From Gorsachius magnificus (taxonomy: Eukaryota; Chordata; Aves; Pelecaniformes; Ardeidae), in assembly GCA_034008185.1 (NCBI GenBank), contig CM067109.1, positions 55,910,301 through 55,974,300 on the forward strand: a DNA stretch of 64,000 nt, in the 5' to 3' direction. The position numbers and the translations under genes are program-made. The notes beneath the pieces were generated by a model. It was not told the origin of the DNA, made no database searches, and saw only the letters and a program-made list of their open reading frames with translations. Below, in pieces: positions 25,024-39,365 of this stretch; position 1 is the first letter of the stretch; the number at the start of each line of letters is the position of its first letter.

Positions 25024-28000
25024 TCAAGTCAGATCACCTCTGGTCAGAACAGTTTCTGTTCTGAAACAATTATATGCAAACAGAAGAAATGGTGATGAAG
25101 AATTGCAAGATCTCTTTGAGAGTATGGATGTTTTTTATTTCTTTCAGCTCCCTTTCACCTTTTTCACAAAACTCTTTTTACATTGCTCTTCCTTCATTTA
25201 CATTCCCTCTTAGCTCCCCACAAGCCCTTTTCTGTTTGTCTTTCCCTTGCTCTTCAAGTTTAATCCTTTTTTTTCTCTGATACAAGAAAAAAATGCTAAA
25301 AAACATTTACAAATGTACCTCTATATTTTTTTCGAAGGATTTAAGCAGAAATCCCCTGGCCTACACTGATATCCACTGTGATCATCCACCTCTGGTTTTT
25401 TGCTGTTTTTTTTTCCTGTCTTCCATTGTGTAATTGTTCTCCATTGCCTGTTCCACTGCCCATCTCAAATGTATTGATCTCATGAGAAAGGGGCCACCTG
25501 AGAAAGCACCCCCAGTTATTCCCGTTCCTTGCCAAACTACATTTTCCCAGGGAACTGAAATTTCCCTTTCCAATAGAAAAGGTAAGTAACTGTCTCCAAA
25601 ATAGCTCCAGTGCCTCTTCTGTAGCTTTATCACAGCACAGAAGGGTGCCGTTAAAAATAAAAATTAACAGTAGTTGAGATATTTCCAACATGATGACTTT
25701 TCATTCAAAGCTGCTCCTTGGTCAAAAACTTTAACATTTGGTGAACTCTTGCCAAAAGATGGAGGAAAGTCCTCATATGAATGAGAATTCACAGTGTGTC
25801 AGAATTGCCCACAGTCTCAGATCTGACAACCCAAAATTCTAGGAGACACCTATAGCAGATCACTGTGACCCCAGGATGCACGGGGAGTTACTGGTTTGGA
25901 CAAATGGTGGCTTACTCACAGACTGTGCCTTGACCTTTCGTGCAGTCTGTAGCTTATCAAAGCCACTACTTTCTGAGTAGAAGTTGCAAGACTTTACAAG
26001 GAGCGGAACAATGGCATGAAGAGATGTTTTGTTTCTAAACTTGTGGGATTAGTAAATCCCTTTTCACTGAAAAATATTTAACAAAACCCAGAGAATCTCT
26101 AAATGCTTGCAGATAATAGATATGAATCAAGGCATTTATTCAAATGAAAAGCCCCATTCAGAAGCATTTCTGTGCAACAGGGTCCTATTTTATTTATTTG
26201 ACAAGTCCAGACTGTGCCTTATTGCAGCGTTCTCCAGCACTCTCTGTACTAGGGTCTTAAATGGCTCAAGCAGCAATGGCCTACACTGCATCCCTTGAGA
26301 GGTGATTTCACAGGCCAGAAGACCTCACACAGGAAAGACAGCCTAAAATTCTCTCCAAGGTGGTATTTCACTCTGGCATGCCTTCCCAGCCTTCTTGCAG
26401 CATTACCAAGAAGCTCCACTCATACCTCGCACAAGCAGGTGAAAACCTGATAGCAGGGGAGGTGCTGTCAGCTCCACAACATTTATAACATCTTGACTGT
26501 GAGATGTGCTCCTGAGCACTGAAGTTAAACTGTGGGTTGCAGGGAGGAAAGGACAATCCTGCTTAGACTTTTTCTTCTTCTTAGACAGTTTTGGAAAGGT
26601 TGTTTTTAAACCAAGGAGGGAGAAATGGCACAAGCCTTAACATTTGCAGTCATAAATCGAAACACTCAACAAACAGGCAGGGATGTTTAGCCCACTAAAA
26701 AGAACAGACTAAGCAGGATCCAGTCCTGAAGGACTGGGTCTTTGAATTTGAATTGGGCTTCCTAACCAGAAATGCCACAAAGATACTTACAGTTATGAGG
26801 ATAGCAACAAAGTGGAGAACGGTATGGAGAGAAACAAGACGAATCCAAAAGGCAACCAAATAATACTGCCTACATATATCCCCCACAAGTACTAAACATC
26901 TGCAGGAGACACATTTGTAAATAGATTAGAGCCCTGGAATAGTTAGCAAGTTCTCCGTCTCACTGCAGTGTATAGAATAGATAAATAAATAGTGGGCATA
27001 TGTGATATATATTTAGATCGTGCATTAGACTTTAAAATCTCTGTCTAACTGAATGCATTAGCCTGTATTTTCTGTTTATGTGTCTGGGATGCCATGGAAA
27101 CACAGCACTGAATCCTAATGGGTCTCTCCTGGCAATAAATAAACAAAGTCTTTGTCTATTCATGTTTCAATTTCTTTCTTTTTCTTTTTTTCATGTAATT
27201 TACAATTTCAAAAGGAAAACAGACTTACCCCCACGTATTGTCTTTGGCTGCAAATTGTGCTGAAGATAAATGCAAAATGCACCTTCTAGTGGCCACTGTG
27301 GCTTTCTATACCGCTGCTGCTACCATGGATAAGTAGTGAACACTGCCTATTTGTGTTGAACTTCCTTATATGGAAAAAATGTGGCCTGTATAATTAAACC
27401 TTGAGTTGGAGTTCTTTCAGTAAATTCCAGCCTAACCTAAAGAGCACTTAATATACTTGTTGAAATTGAAAGCTGATACATAAAAGAGCAGACATAAAAT
27501 CTGTTCTTTTCCTTACAAGTCTAAGAGGCTACAGCCAGTCCCTTTTTATATAGACAGTAACAATGTTCATTGCCTTTAAACTGCTTCTCCAAAGCAATGA
27601 CACACTATCACTTCCCATGCTCCAGAGCTTATTAGAGCAAACCGAAGCAATCATCCCCATCAGGCTAACGCACAGGAGCAAGGTGAAACTCTAAGCACCA
27701 AGTGATAGAAATACTGAGTATCACAAAGCATCGGTTTGCCATCTGGCACCTGCTGTCCCTGTCTGAAATGAATAAAGTCATCGAGAGGGGATGTTGTGCT
27801 GTAACATGAGTAATAGAAAGACTGATAATTATCTGTGTGGAGAAGTGGGCAGATTTAATTAGACTACTCAAATCTGAAGAGTCAACTGAATCCAAAGGCA
27901 GTAACCTCAGTTGTGGAGGGCAGCCATATGGTCGCTCTCAAGCTTTCAGGTCAGATTGAAATTCAACAGGGACCTTTGTAACTAATTTAGAAATGCAGTG

Positions 28001-31000
28001 CCACGTGCTTAACTCCACATCTGTCAGGCAGTTCCTGGGCAAGAATGACAGCAATACCAGGTATGCAGGTTTGGTGTAATGCACACTACCATCCCTGTTG
28101 TACCAGGTCTGAATAACAAGCTGGCTCCTGTCAGCCTTTCCACCCCCCTCCCCCCGCCCCCAGCAGAGACAGCAGGTCAGCCCTGGGAAGAGGGAAGCAG
28201 GAAGGAGGCGCATTGTACAAAATGTCTTCAAGGTGTCCATCAGTTATATGTCTCTCCAGTAAAAGGGTGAAACCGGGACACTTTATAGCAACCTTCAGTC
28301 TCCAAAATACACAAGGACTCCTGATGAAGTGAGGTGGATCACCTGCATGGTGGAAGTGATGTTAGTATGAATCCAATTCATGTAATGATAAATTACTGTG
28401 CAGGGGACCAGGTGGTGGAGAAGCAGTCTTGGTAGTGATAGGTGCAGCGTGTAAGTCTTGAAAACCTTCTCTCTCATCCTTCTCCCAAAGTGAGCTTATG
28501 CACATAAAAGAAAATTCATGGATTACTTCCTGTTCCTGCTTTTATTTTTAATGTTTCTGGAGGAATGGAAACAGTTGTTCATTTATATTCTGATTTTACT
28601 TTTTTTTTTTAATCTGCACAGCAGTTTCAGTTAATAAATACTTCAACCTTAAGAAATGATAACATACTTAAAGATTTTCTGGATTTCTCTGGGAAAAAAA
28701 AGTTGTCAGAACCCACAGAGTGCATAAGGGAACAGTCAGACTGTCATAATGTATGCTGCAGAGAGAGATGCTAACAAAGGAACTAGTCATGACAACTGGA
28801 CAAGAAAATAAGTACATAGGTGGACTTAATTCAGTCTGTTGCTCTAGCATTTGCAAAATCTGTAAAGCCTTGATTGCACTTCTCTTTTGGACATGAATGT
28901 TATGCCAGAAGGCAGTAGACTGTGAGGAATCTACCAAGCAGAGAATGACCATTCTCCTCAGCTGCTATCCCCCTCCTGTGCTGTGCCACAGTCCCTTCCC
29001 CTTCTCCTGGCCAGCAAAGAGAGGGAGCAGATGCTCCCCCAGGAAGTATCTTGCTATTTGAGGAGTTGGTTGGCAGCAGCACAACAACCCAGGACCAAAA
29101 GAGAAGCTGGATGCAAGAGAATTTTGGACTTTGCAGCTGACCTCGAGTCAAACAGAGATGGAGAGGAGGGACTCAGTGAGCAACACAGTGTGAACTACTC
29201 TGAGCCCAGAAAGCACAAATTCCAGTTTGCCACTAGCAGGCAACCCATCTAATTGGGGCTTCCCACACCTTGGTCATCTGGGAGAGCCATAAAACAACAC
29301 GGCATGAATAGGACTGATTAATAATAAGTTTTAAGTTGTAACTGGTACTTGGCTATAGCCACTTTCTCCTATTTTGCCAACCTGGTTAGATACAAATTTT
29401 ACAGTAGTGACACGTCCAAGTGGTGGTGTCAAGAGACCCTGCCATCTAAGGTGCTTGCTTTCAACTAGTGGAGATATAGCAAAAATTGCCAGTGTAATAG
29501 AGATTTTTCAGAAATCACCCAGGTACATGTCAGGGTCTGCTTCCTTCAGTGTCTGTGTAGCACTAGATTATGTGAACCTATATATGACACAGCAGTCAGT
29601 CTTATGCTCTTGCCAGGTGTCTTTTAAATGTGTAGTTCTTCACACCTTGTGTAAGTGGTGAACACCAACACAGAACAGCTAAAACAATTACAGAAGATTC
29701 CAGGGATTTTGGACTGGAGCCGTCTGCAAATGTACAAAAAAGGCATGACCTAATCCCATCTTCTTTGACAGAGGGAGTAACTCTGTCAGTTGAGGCCAAC
29801 AGAGTCAAAAATATTCTTTTCAATGGCTTTTTGGGGGAAAAAAGAGAGAACAGACAAACAGCTATGCAAAGCTGTTACACTGCATCCAGTGCTTGCTTTG
29901 AATTCACATGCGACTCTGTTGTATCACAGAGGGCATCACATTTTGCCTGCATTTACCCTCTGCCCCTTTTTTTCTATGAATATTTCCAGGCCAGGTTGTT
30001 AAATACTTTGAAGTAGTGGCTGCAAATATAACTCAGATTACCTTTAACATTCAATGTGCAGCATGACAAAACTGCATGATCTAATTGTTCTGATGACAAA
30101 TGCCGCAGAATGATAACTTCAACAACAACTTATGTGTACTGGTGTACTAGGGTTCTGGGTGCTTCCCAGCTCTTAGAGAAAGTTTGAGCCTTCATTGAGT
30201 TTAAAAATCTGAACTGAATTCTGAAATTTTATATGTATTTTCTACCTACATAGTGAAGCTTTGGGAAGTTTAAAATGCAGATCTTCATCCCAGTTTTGTG
30301 ACTTGCATGTTACCTGAAGAGCTTACCATCTATATATGTGACAGAATTACTCTCTCATCTTCCTACAGAGTCCTATGGCTTCTAACTCAGTAGCATCTGA
30401 AAACAGACAAACCTTCTCTTCATTGCTATCAGCATACACAAGTGAGTTTTATATCAGAGATATGTGTCTCATTGTAATCCCTATAGGGGGTGTTACACTT
30501 CACTGAAATGACTCCTCTGATCATGCCCTTCTTCCCTGCCCTCAGCCATGCCTGTTAGGACCTGGGCATATGGCATCCAAGAATTCGGTAAGGCAACATG
30601 TCCTTTTTATGCAAATACCAAATAATTACATCATTCACGCATTCGGATCCATCTTTCCCCTATGCACTTGCTTCTCTACCGCTTTGAGCTCTATCAGTTC
30701 TCCTCTCCATGCCCCACCAACTGTACACATAGCCCACGCATTAAGCTGAATGGTTTTGATGTCAGAAAAAATGTTGTAGATTAATGTTTTTCTCTAGTAT
30801 GATATTTTTCTCAGTCCTTTGAAACAAAAGGCACCATTTTTCTGATACTTTCTGTTTAATACCTTTGGCACACAGGGGGAAATCTGTCACACAAGATCAC
30901 CAGGAGCTTCTGAAGCTATACAGAGTGCTTGCCAGAGCTTTCTGGTGCTGATAACTCATATCTGTGAAATGGAGCTACTCCAACAAGAACCAAAGATAGG

Positions 31001-31494
31001 ACATATATTCCTCTGCTTAATTTAGCCATCAATTGTACTTGCCATGTTTTCCTCTATTATGAGGACTTCATGCCTTAATTCTTAAATCAAAGGGAGATTT
31101 TGTCAGATAGTTGCTTTGTTTCTTATTATTTGTTGCATTCCCCGTTTCCCATTCTAATAGCTTTAAAACATATACATGTATACTCACATAAACAAACTAC
31201 TTAAATCTCATAACCCCATCCTTATGCCACACTAATTGTCTATTCTCAAGCTGCGCTTTTTGTATGCATCCACATCTGACCCTTTAAAAAACACTTCTGA
31301 GACTTAAACAATTGATGTCAAACTGACTGGTCTAATTTCCTGCAATATTTTAGATCCTTTTTGAAAGTAATTGGGGTGTTCCATCAGTTATTTCTCTGGC
31401 CTCCAGGCTCTTGTTTTATTTTCTAAATTTTCTTTAAGTTTTTCTGCTGTCTTTCTCTATTCTTTGTCTGCATCTTGTACCCACTCACATTCAA
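25024..31494. other. Non-coding unique sequence
   Basis: About 6.5 kb without a credible exon, RNA gene or recognised transposon. CT-rich stretches occur at 25145-25280, and C-rich sequence at 28138-28160. Open frames are 60-116 codons, on both strands, with no domains. Confidence 0.5.
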
Positions 31495-31523
31495 GACCCT
31501 TTGAAGGGTTTGAGACCCTTCAA
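31495..31523 (+). repeat. Alternative inverted repeats
   Basis: TTGAAGGGT (31501-31509) pairs perfectly with ACCCTTCAA (31515-31523) around a 5-base loop. The same left arm also pairs with ACCCTT just upstream (about 31496-31501). Two mutually exclusive hairpins are therefore possible. No terminator or RNA gene is implied. Confidence 0.75.
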
Positions 31524-31779
31524 GACACCATCAGCTTAAAGATCACACTCTGTTCACATGCTTTTCAACTCCTACTGTTACAAATAACACCAAAAGCATC
31601 TAGAATCAAAGAGACTCAAGAAAATTATGCTTCCATTTTCTTTACTTTGTACACTTGAAAGTACTTCCTTCTGCAGCTTTTTGGTTTTCCTTATTTTAAC
31701 TAGCTTCACGTGTTTTTTTGTAGAGGTCACTCAAGCAGCTGCAGAAAAAAGAACAGCACAGTTTAAAATAAGAAGTAAA
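31524..31779. other. Non-coding unique sequence
   Basis: Nothing is recognised here. Confidence 0.5.
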
Positions 31780-32600
31780 AAGATTAAACACACCTGGAGG
31801 ACCTGGGAACAAATGTGGTGGCAGGAACTGTTTTTAACTCATTTTCTAAGCAGACTAGATTTGAAATTACCATCAGCTCTTCACATGGAAATGGAGTAAG
31901 TGACAGCAATCTGTGCTGCCAAAGAGGAACAGTACTGAGACCTGCACAAGATATGTTCTTAAAAGTCCCTTGCAGACCCACACAGCAGATGAAAAAGGCC
32001 CCACAACTTGCCCGCCTTTGTGGAGTTATGTTCCAGACACACAGGAGCTACCTGGTTGTCCCAGCATTGATGTGACCCCTTTCCCCTCCCTCTCTTTGCT
32101 GACAATAAAAGTTCCAATTCTCCATTTACCTACCATCCCATTGCCAACAGCACCAAGACAGCTGCTGAACACAGAGCGGCACATTCCCCATCCCAGGCTG
32201 AGCAGCCAGGACACCTTGCCCTGGGAGCTGGCATCCACAAAAACATTGGGTCTCCCCACAAATTGCCCAGCACAGGCAGAATAACTAGCATCTCCTTTGC
32301 AGAACTAGCCATCATAGACACCAGGTGTCCACCCACATCACAGAGGAATCCAGGATATTTCTCACCAGAGGATGTGGCCTGAGTGGAGGGATTGGAGCTA
32401 CACCTACTGTCTTTCTCCCCAAGCAATAGGACAGGTGCAGCTCCTATCCCTGAATATCTCCAGTCAACAGGCTTTCTCAAATAGAGCATTTTCTCCTTCT
32501 CCTCAAGGCCTCTACACTTGGCACAGACAGGGCACTCCAGCCTGGGGCATACTTTCTAGATGTTCCCTCTGGCATAGCATTGCATGCAAGATCTGGACAA
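31780..32600. other. GC-richer patch, identity unknown
   Basis: Less AT-rich than its surroundings, with AATAAA at about 32103-32108. Overlapping frames lie on both strands (plus 31913-32284, minus 32130-32489), none with a recognisable domain. A terminal exon, a decayed LTR or plain unique sequence are all possible. I do not call a gene. Confidence 0.25.
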
Positions 32601-35600
32601 AATTTAATAGCAGAAGTGCAGAGTGATTAGTAGCAATAACTTCTGCTTGGAATATTGCACTAATAAAAGAGTGGAAATATCTAGATTTATGAATTTAGCA
32701 TGAACTCATGCCATACTGTCAATAACTTCTGACCAAGGAGGCAGGAAAATGTGGTCCTACCTGTATTAGCCTATATATTTCCAGTAGAGATAGAAAGTAC
32801 TGACATCATACAAAACCCTAGTGAAGACTCATTGGTCTTCAGTTCTGTTTGCTTGTGTTTGAAAAAGAGAAATTCAAAAAGATGACGCAATGTAGTCCTA
32901 AGTTATCAAAAATATCTTTGAATAACCTTGGCTACCAAAAGTAGCCTACCACACAGAATTAGGACTCCAGCTCTAGACAATATTTCAAATTAATTATTTG
33001 TTAAAATTTTATTTGTAATTGCTTAATACATTTCCAGGGAGTTGGTATTTCCCAATAAATACAGAACTAACTAAAGATCATCAAATTTGATTTTGTATCA
33101 AGTTGCAAACACAGGCTTTTCTCAGTAGGGGAATGTCCAAAGTACAGAATTTAAAGTAATAATTTATTTAAAAATATTTAACTTCAAAATTTCAAGTCAC
33201 ATTTCAACTTCAGTTCTTTTGCAGATGGTTTGAAACTTCAGATGACATTGGGTTTTTTGGTTGGATGGATGGGTGATTGTTGGAGTTTTTTTCTGTTCCT
33301 CCCACGTTAAACAAGTTGAAAAACAAAACTAAAGACGTTTGATCTTCTTCACAATAAAGTAGAACTATAAACTTGGGAGTGTTCCTGCACCCAAGTGGCA
33401 GGGGAGAAAGCTGGGAAGAATTATCAGTGTTGCTACTTTCAAGACATCTTATGGCAGTCAAAGGCATGAAAAGTGCAGGAACAGGATTTCCCATTTTTTG
33501 GTACAGAATAAATCAAGTAGTTCTGCCAACACTGCATTCATTTTACTCACTAAATACAGCAACTGAGACAACCATTGTATTTATTCAAATAGGTACAATA
33601 AACCCTAGATCCCAGTTCCTTCAAATCCAACAAGTTGAGCAGTTGGGGAAAAGGTTTCTTCAAGTCTTGGTTTTCTATGTAGTCATTGTTTGAGACAGAT
33701 AGAGAAAGAAACATAACCTGAAATGTCAGCAGTCTTCTTTTCTGAATAAATAACATTTTCTTAAAAACGTGAATCTTCCCATTGTTCTTATCTGCCTTCT
33801 CTGTTTGTGTTTGCTTTTTATAAAGTTTTACAATGTTGCAATAAAATAATCACCATTATGGTGCTTTGATTTCAGTCTTGGAATAACAATATCCTGAATC
33901 TCTATACATCATTTCACAGAAATTAGTCTTCCACATAAACTATAAAAAGGCCAAATACGAATCTCAAGAAGATTTGAATGGGTTTTGCTCAAATACACAA
34001 GCCACAGCAACCAGTGCTAAGTTCAGGACATTCATGGAAAAAAGTAATCAAAGCAATTTCTTTAGGAACATTAATAGCAGATAAATAATGATTGGTAGAA
34101 AAGAAATTGAATTTTAGTCTTCTCCATAACAACCACAGTGACAACTTGAGCTTTTAACTCACTAAGATGCTTTTGAAAAATAGTAATGAGAAATACTATG
34201 TTGTCCTTTTCCTGACCTCTTTCTACCAAACTAAACAGCTCAGATTTTGAATATTCATATTCAATAAATGGAATAAAGCCCTGAGTATTTGTGCCACACT
34301 GCCTAATAATAGATGCATTTGAGGAAATCATGTAGTTTGAGAGGAAAAAGAGGCTAAATTTAACAAATTATTCACCGGAGATTACTCACTTTTCTCTGAT
34401 GAGAGCAGGAAAATGTGACAGCATGAACAAAGTTTATAAGCTCATTCGTGTCAGCTGAGCACAGTTTTATGTCAAAAAGAATGAATGATAAAAGCCACAA
34501 AGCAGAATATTAAAATAAATACCTTCAGGGGAAAAAGACAGCCAAGACTACAACAAAAGAAAAAGACAGCATAGATAGAGCCTCTTATGAAAGTGCAGCA
34601 AAGAATCCATCACTTTACTTTGTATTTCTAATTAAGAGAAACACAGGAAAGGCACAGAAGCATTGGTAACATCAAAACAGTAACTGTTGTGCTTTCACAA
34701 CCGCCAATCCTTTAAAGAAGAAGATGACAAAAGGATGTGACACTGTACCTACCCCTGGTACCTTATCTCTTCTTTGACCCAGACTTTTTTTCCACAGAGT
34801 ATTGAGCTGCACTGAAGCAACTGTGCCCAGTGACCAACCAGGTGAAGAGGTAACAACCATCACTGCAGGAGAGTGGAGCAGATTTCTGATTCCTTGCAAA
34901 TCAAAGGTGAGCTTTGCCTTCAGTGAAGTCAGGAACTGTATGCCACAGCCGATGGCAGAAGGTTGACTTCAAATTCTCCTGGCATACCTTTGAGAGATGA
35001 GTCCTTTGTATTTTATCGAAATGCCTCCTGATCTCTCAGGTTTTGATGTTGTTTAAAATTCTGCTCACTTACTAAAAAAGTGATCTGAAGTTGCTTTTAA
35101 TTTTATTTTTTTAATTTTTATTTTCTTTTTTTTAATTTTACCAAGTAAAATACAATTTTATTTTATTTTCAGACAGTGAATAACCTGATTTTCTGCCCAA
35201 GATGGTAATTTTTCAGGCTACTAGTTTACCAACACCCTGGTAATCTATGGCAAGAGTCTTCAGATGTCCTGCTTTTGCCGGTGATAACAGTAAAGAAAAC
35301 ATGGCTGACTCATCATTGGCTTTACTGGATCTGCAAAAAAAGAGATGGAGACATGAGAAAAAGAATCAGAGAAAACAAAGTAGACTAAGAGGCTTTAACG
35401 TTTGCGTGAAAGAGTATTGTCATTGTCATCCTGTTGTAATCCAACATGACAAGCTGAAAAGAGAGTGTTATTATACACTTGCTCAGAAGAGAAAGCAGAG
35501 GTGTCACATAAAGAATAGAAAACAGGAATCATAGTATGATCTGGCCAGACCACTCAATCCTTTGCAAGGAAGCCCAGCACCAACATGGAGAGGCCGCACA

Positions 35601-37349
35601 GGTGATGTTTACCATGCCTCACCTTGAGAACTAGAATGGAGAAAAGATAACAAGAATGCCTCTCCAAAATGAAACTACCAAAACATTTCCATGTATAAAA
35701 TAAAAACTTTCAAGGAAACAGAAAAAAACTAATAACGCACAGGTTACAGAATTGTAAGAACTGCCAATATGAATAAGAAGAAACTTCTGGTCTACGTACA
35801 TATAGAATTTTTCTTTCTCCTCCCCACCCCAAAAATGTCTTTGGGGCTGGAGTTCCTAATACTTGTTTTCAGGCTGCAATTGAATTCTCATTGAAAGAAA
35901 AAAAAAGACATCTATCAATACATACCTCAGTGGCCCACATGTAGCTATATCAGAAAAGCCATCTTTTCCTGTAATCAAGAAGATCCTTCCTGTTGCTTTT
36001 CCCTGGAATCAGTGAAGGATACTTTGTCCCCTGCTTTGTGGTACTTCAATATTTACTGCTTTCTAATTTCTGAAACTTTCAATGGTTAGAAATTTTCAGA
36101 TAACTCTTTGTCATTCAAAACCACCATATACTATCTCAGATGTCTTTTACCAGCTCCTACTAAATTCTTTATTGATAACCAGTACCTGTTTAGAGTCAAT
36201 GTCTTGCGACCTTGGATCTTGATGAGTTTGCAGAGGCTTACTTAATACCTTATCCCAACATGGCAGACCTTTACTTCTTCCATTACTTCAAATACAAACA
36301 CTCACTTAAGTCTTTGGAAGAGATAAGGAAGTAAAGAGAAAAAATATCTGAATTAAAAACTAATTATATTTTTTATTGGCCCAAACTAGTGTGAGAGAGA
36401 AGCAGATAAACTTCAAAATAAGAACCAAAAGGCACATTTGTGTTTCTTGCTCTTTGCACAGCATATATAATATGAAGGATCTTTGTAAGCACAGCAGAAT
36501 CCAAATATATGGTTTATGAAATGTATAACACAGGTCTGTATACAATATAAGTATACATATATGTATGCAAAATATATGCCCTGTGTACAACACCAGTACC
36601 CCATCTGGCAGTAAAACCCAGAAGCCACTTGAGGTTTCCATTGACTTGTTACTAGCTATGACCTCAGTCTCCCTCCTTCAGAGCAAATTGTCTTTCAACA
36701 GGAGGAAGGTGTGAGAAAGCTGACTGAGCTCGGTAGGAATAGACAATATTAAGGACCTTCTCACTACTGACGGACAACCCAAAGAGAATGATGTTGGAGA
36801 AGCAGCTGGAGCAGAGAGACAGGGCACTGTAGGAGTCTGAAATAGCCTGAGGCTTCCTTTGCTCTAGGACTACTTTGGGGCCTGGCTGACTGAAGGGTGA
36901 TCCCAAAAGATTTGGGAAGCAGTCTAGCAAATGGCTTCAGGTCACCTCAGAACAAAAAGGCCAATGACAGGCCTACACAGCACTCATAAGGATACTCCCA
37001 GTCCAACCAGTCCAGGTTACATGAGGTTACAGAGTCTGAACAGAAATGTTGTTATGCCTGACAAGACTATGTGGCAGAGGCAGAGAAAGTGGTCAGCATT
37101 TTGCAATTGGTACGTCATGCATTTGGTAGCAGCTAGGACAGCTTCACGAGCCGAGTCATCTTTTTGTGGCATTTGCTGTGATATGAGATATACCACTAAC
37201 GGCAGTAGACATTCTAGCACTCACATTGGACTACAGTGGAAACCGGATACATGATACTACAGAAATACATCAAACATTCATGCCTGGCAGGCTTGGAAAA
37301 TATTAGCTCTAACTTAGCTAGCTAAGATCAACTTCTGGTTTTGCATGAT
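32601..37349. other. Non-coding AT-rich unique sequence
   Basis: No exon or RNA gene is supported. A T-rich block lies at 35095-35170, and a 14-bp AT palindrome (ATACATATATGTAT) at 36553-36566. Open frames up to 107 codons show no domain. Confidence 0.5.
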
Positions 37350-37400
37350 TTGACCCATTCTCAGTGTCCCTATCTTTAAAATGAAGGTAAATGTCTGCAT
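37350..37400 (+). repeat. Possible MIR-like relic
   Basis: TCTCAGTGTCCCTATCTTTAAAATGAAGG-like order (37356-37386) resembles the conserved MIR/L2 segment that ends in a TGTAAAATG-type block. The match is short and degenerate, so coincidence is possible. Confidence 0.25.
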
Positions 37401-39365
37401 GATTATTTTGAAAGGAATTTGATTTTGTAGGGAGATGACTAAATTTGATCTAAATCATCATAGCCCTTAATTGACAGCTTCTTCACATACAAGCCTTTTT
37501 TCCAGCTTGGACGCTAGGCTTAGTGTGGGACAATGAAGCACAGGGGTAGGAAAGGGCAGGTTTAGCCATGGCTCTATCCACTCTCTTTTCTGCCTGAAGA
37601 AGCCAGAGTGTAAATTGTTCTGTGAACACAACATGAGTAGCTTATTCCATGAATAAGAGTACTATGGCAGCCTCCTCCTCCTTTGCAGAGCAGTGAGGCC
37701 ATTGAAAATCAACATTCCTTCTCTGCACTGACCCAGAGGTGATGCAGACCACTCCTCACCATGAGTGGACATTTTACATTTTGTTTCTTGTCTTTTGCTA
37801 TTCTGCTTTTTATGCAGCTCACATCTAGGCTTAAATTCTGACTGGCAATGCAGGGATGCTCTGGAAGAAAAACATTTTGAGGGTCCATCTGTCTTCTCCC
37901 CATCTTCTGAGCACATCCAGGAGTAAGAGTCAAGACAAATTCCACCCCAACAGTAAAACAATATGATTAGTAGACCAGACCAAGATAACATACAGCAAGG
38001 ATTATTCAGCCATCAGGGAGTGAAGCCTGGCAGTTCAGTGCTGTCCTCATGTTCTTCACAGACAATATTGCAGCGAGTTGCAGGTCAAGGTCCCCGTTTT
38101 TTTGAAGCAGCGGTACATTGAGAGATTTTCTCTCAATTCATTTTCAAGTTATTGTAAATATTTGCAACCTATTGGAATACTTGAGCTTTCCATCATGGAA
38201 AAATCTGCTGTTAGACATGGGTGAAGCAGGTTGGATAAATCAGGACTGAATGTGATGATTCATCAAAACTCAGACTGCAGAAAGTCTTTGTTGAATTTCT
38301 TTGTAAAGATCAGGTGAATTTTTTAGGTTTGTTGATTGTTTTTAAAATATGTCCAGCATTAAATTTTATCAACAATATTAGAGGCAATACCCAAGTTACC
38401 CAAGCCTGAAAAACTCATCAGGTTTAAAGGCTAGACTAGTACAGACACCTGGCTAATGTAGATTGAAACAGCAGGAGTACCTTTAGTTCTGTCTACTTCT
38501 CTTCAAAACCTTCAAGATTTTCTTGTTGTGAGTTATGATAATATTTTCAAGTAATTTATGTACTATATATATGGTAGCATTGCTTCTCTTGTTAAAACAG
38601 ATTTTTTGTTCTTTTGAGTCCTCCAAACATGTCTCACAGTAGGTTTAAATCCTGGGAGAACAGGCTTTTAGATGTTATGCTTTGAAACATATTGCCACAA
38701 GCCACTGGGGACACGATACCCCTGATGGATTTTAGAGTTGCACTGGCTTGCTTTTGACTTCAGTGTTTTACCTGCTGTGTACATAACAACTTTGCAGGCT
38801 CAAGGAGTCCATGTGTTGTCCTCTGTCAACGTATATGCCTTATGGATACATTTAACTGAATTAACACATCTGATCATGTGAGTGTTGAAGGTTTTTATGT
38901 ATAAACTGCATTTTAAACTGCATCAGTGATGTCAGTTAACCTCTTCTGAGGCTGAGTCATTCTGTTTCATATTCTCTGGTTTTGGAGGGAGAGCAATACT
39001 GTTGGTGCTATTCTTAGCTACTATTAGAGTTGGATAGAAGACAACAATTCTATTTGATGACAGCTTTCAAAGTTTCCAATTTTTTTCTTCCTCTCTGCAC
39101 TTGAATAAAAAAGTCTTTTGAAGGTGGCAATAAAGTTTTGCATTGTGGTAAACAGTCATTTTTAGATTGGAAAAGTTGTGTGCTCTCTCTTTCTCTCTCT
39201 CTTTTTTCTCCAGAAAGTCCATCTTGAATTTATAAAACCATATAGTTGTAACTTCAGTCAAAATCTATGAGGTTCTATAGGAATTTTGCTGTTGGTCACA
39301 AATCACAACTTTGGGAAAACACTTAGTCCTATTCTTAGGAAATCTGTCTTCCTAATCATAGCATT
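37401..39365. other. Non-coding unique sequence
   Basis: Nothing supportable is seen. There is a short TCTC run at 39180-39206. Confidence 0.5.
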
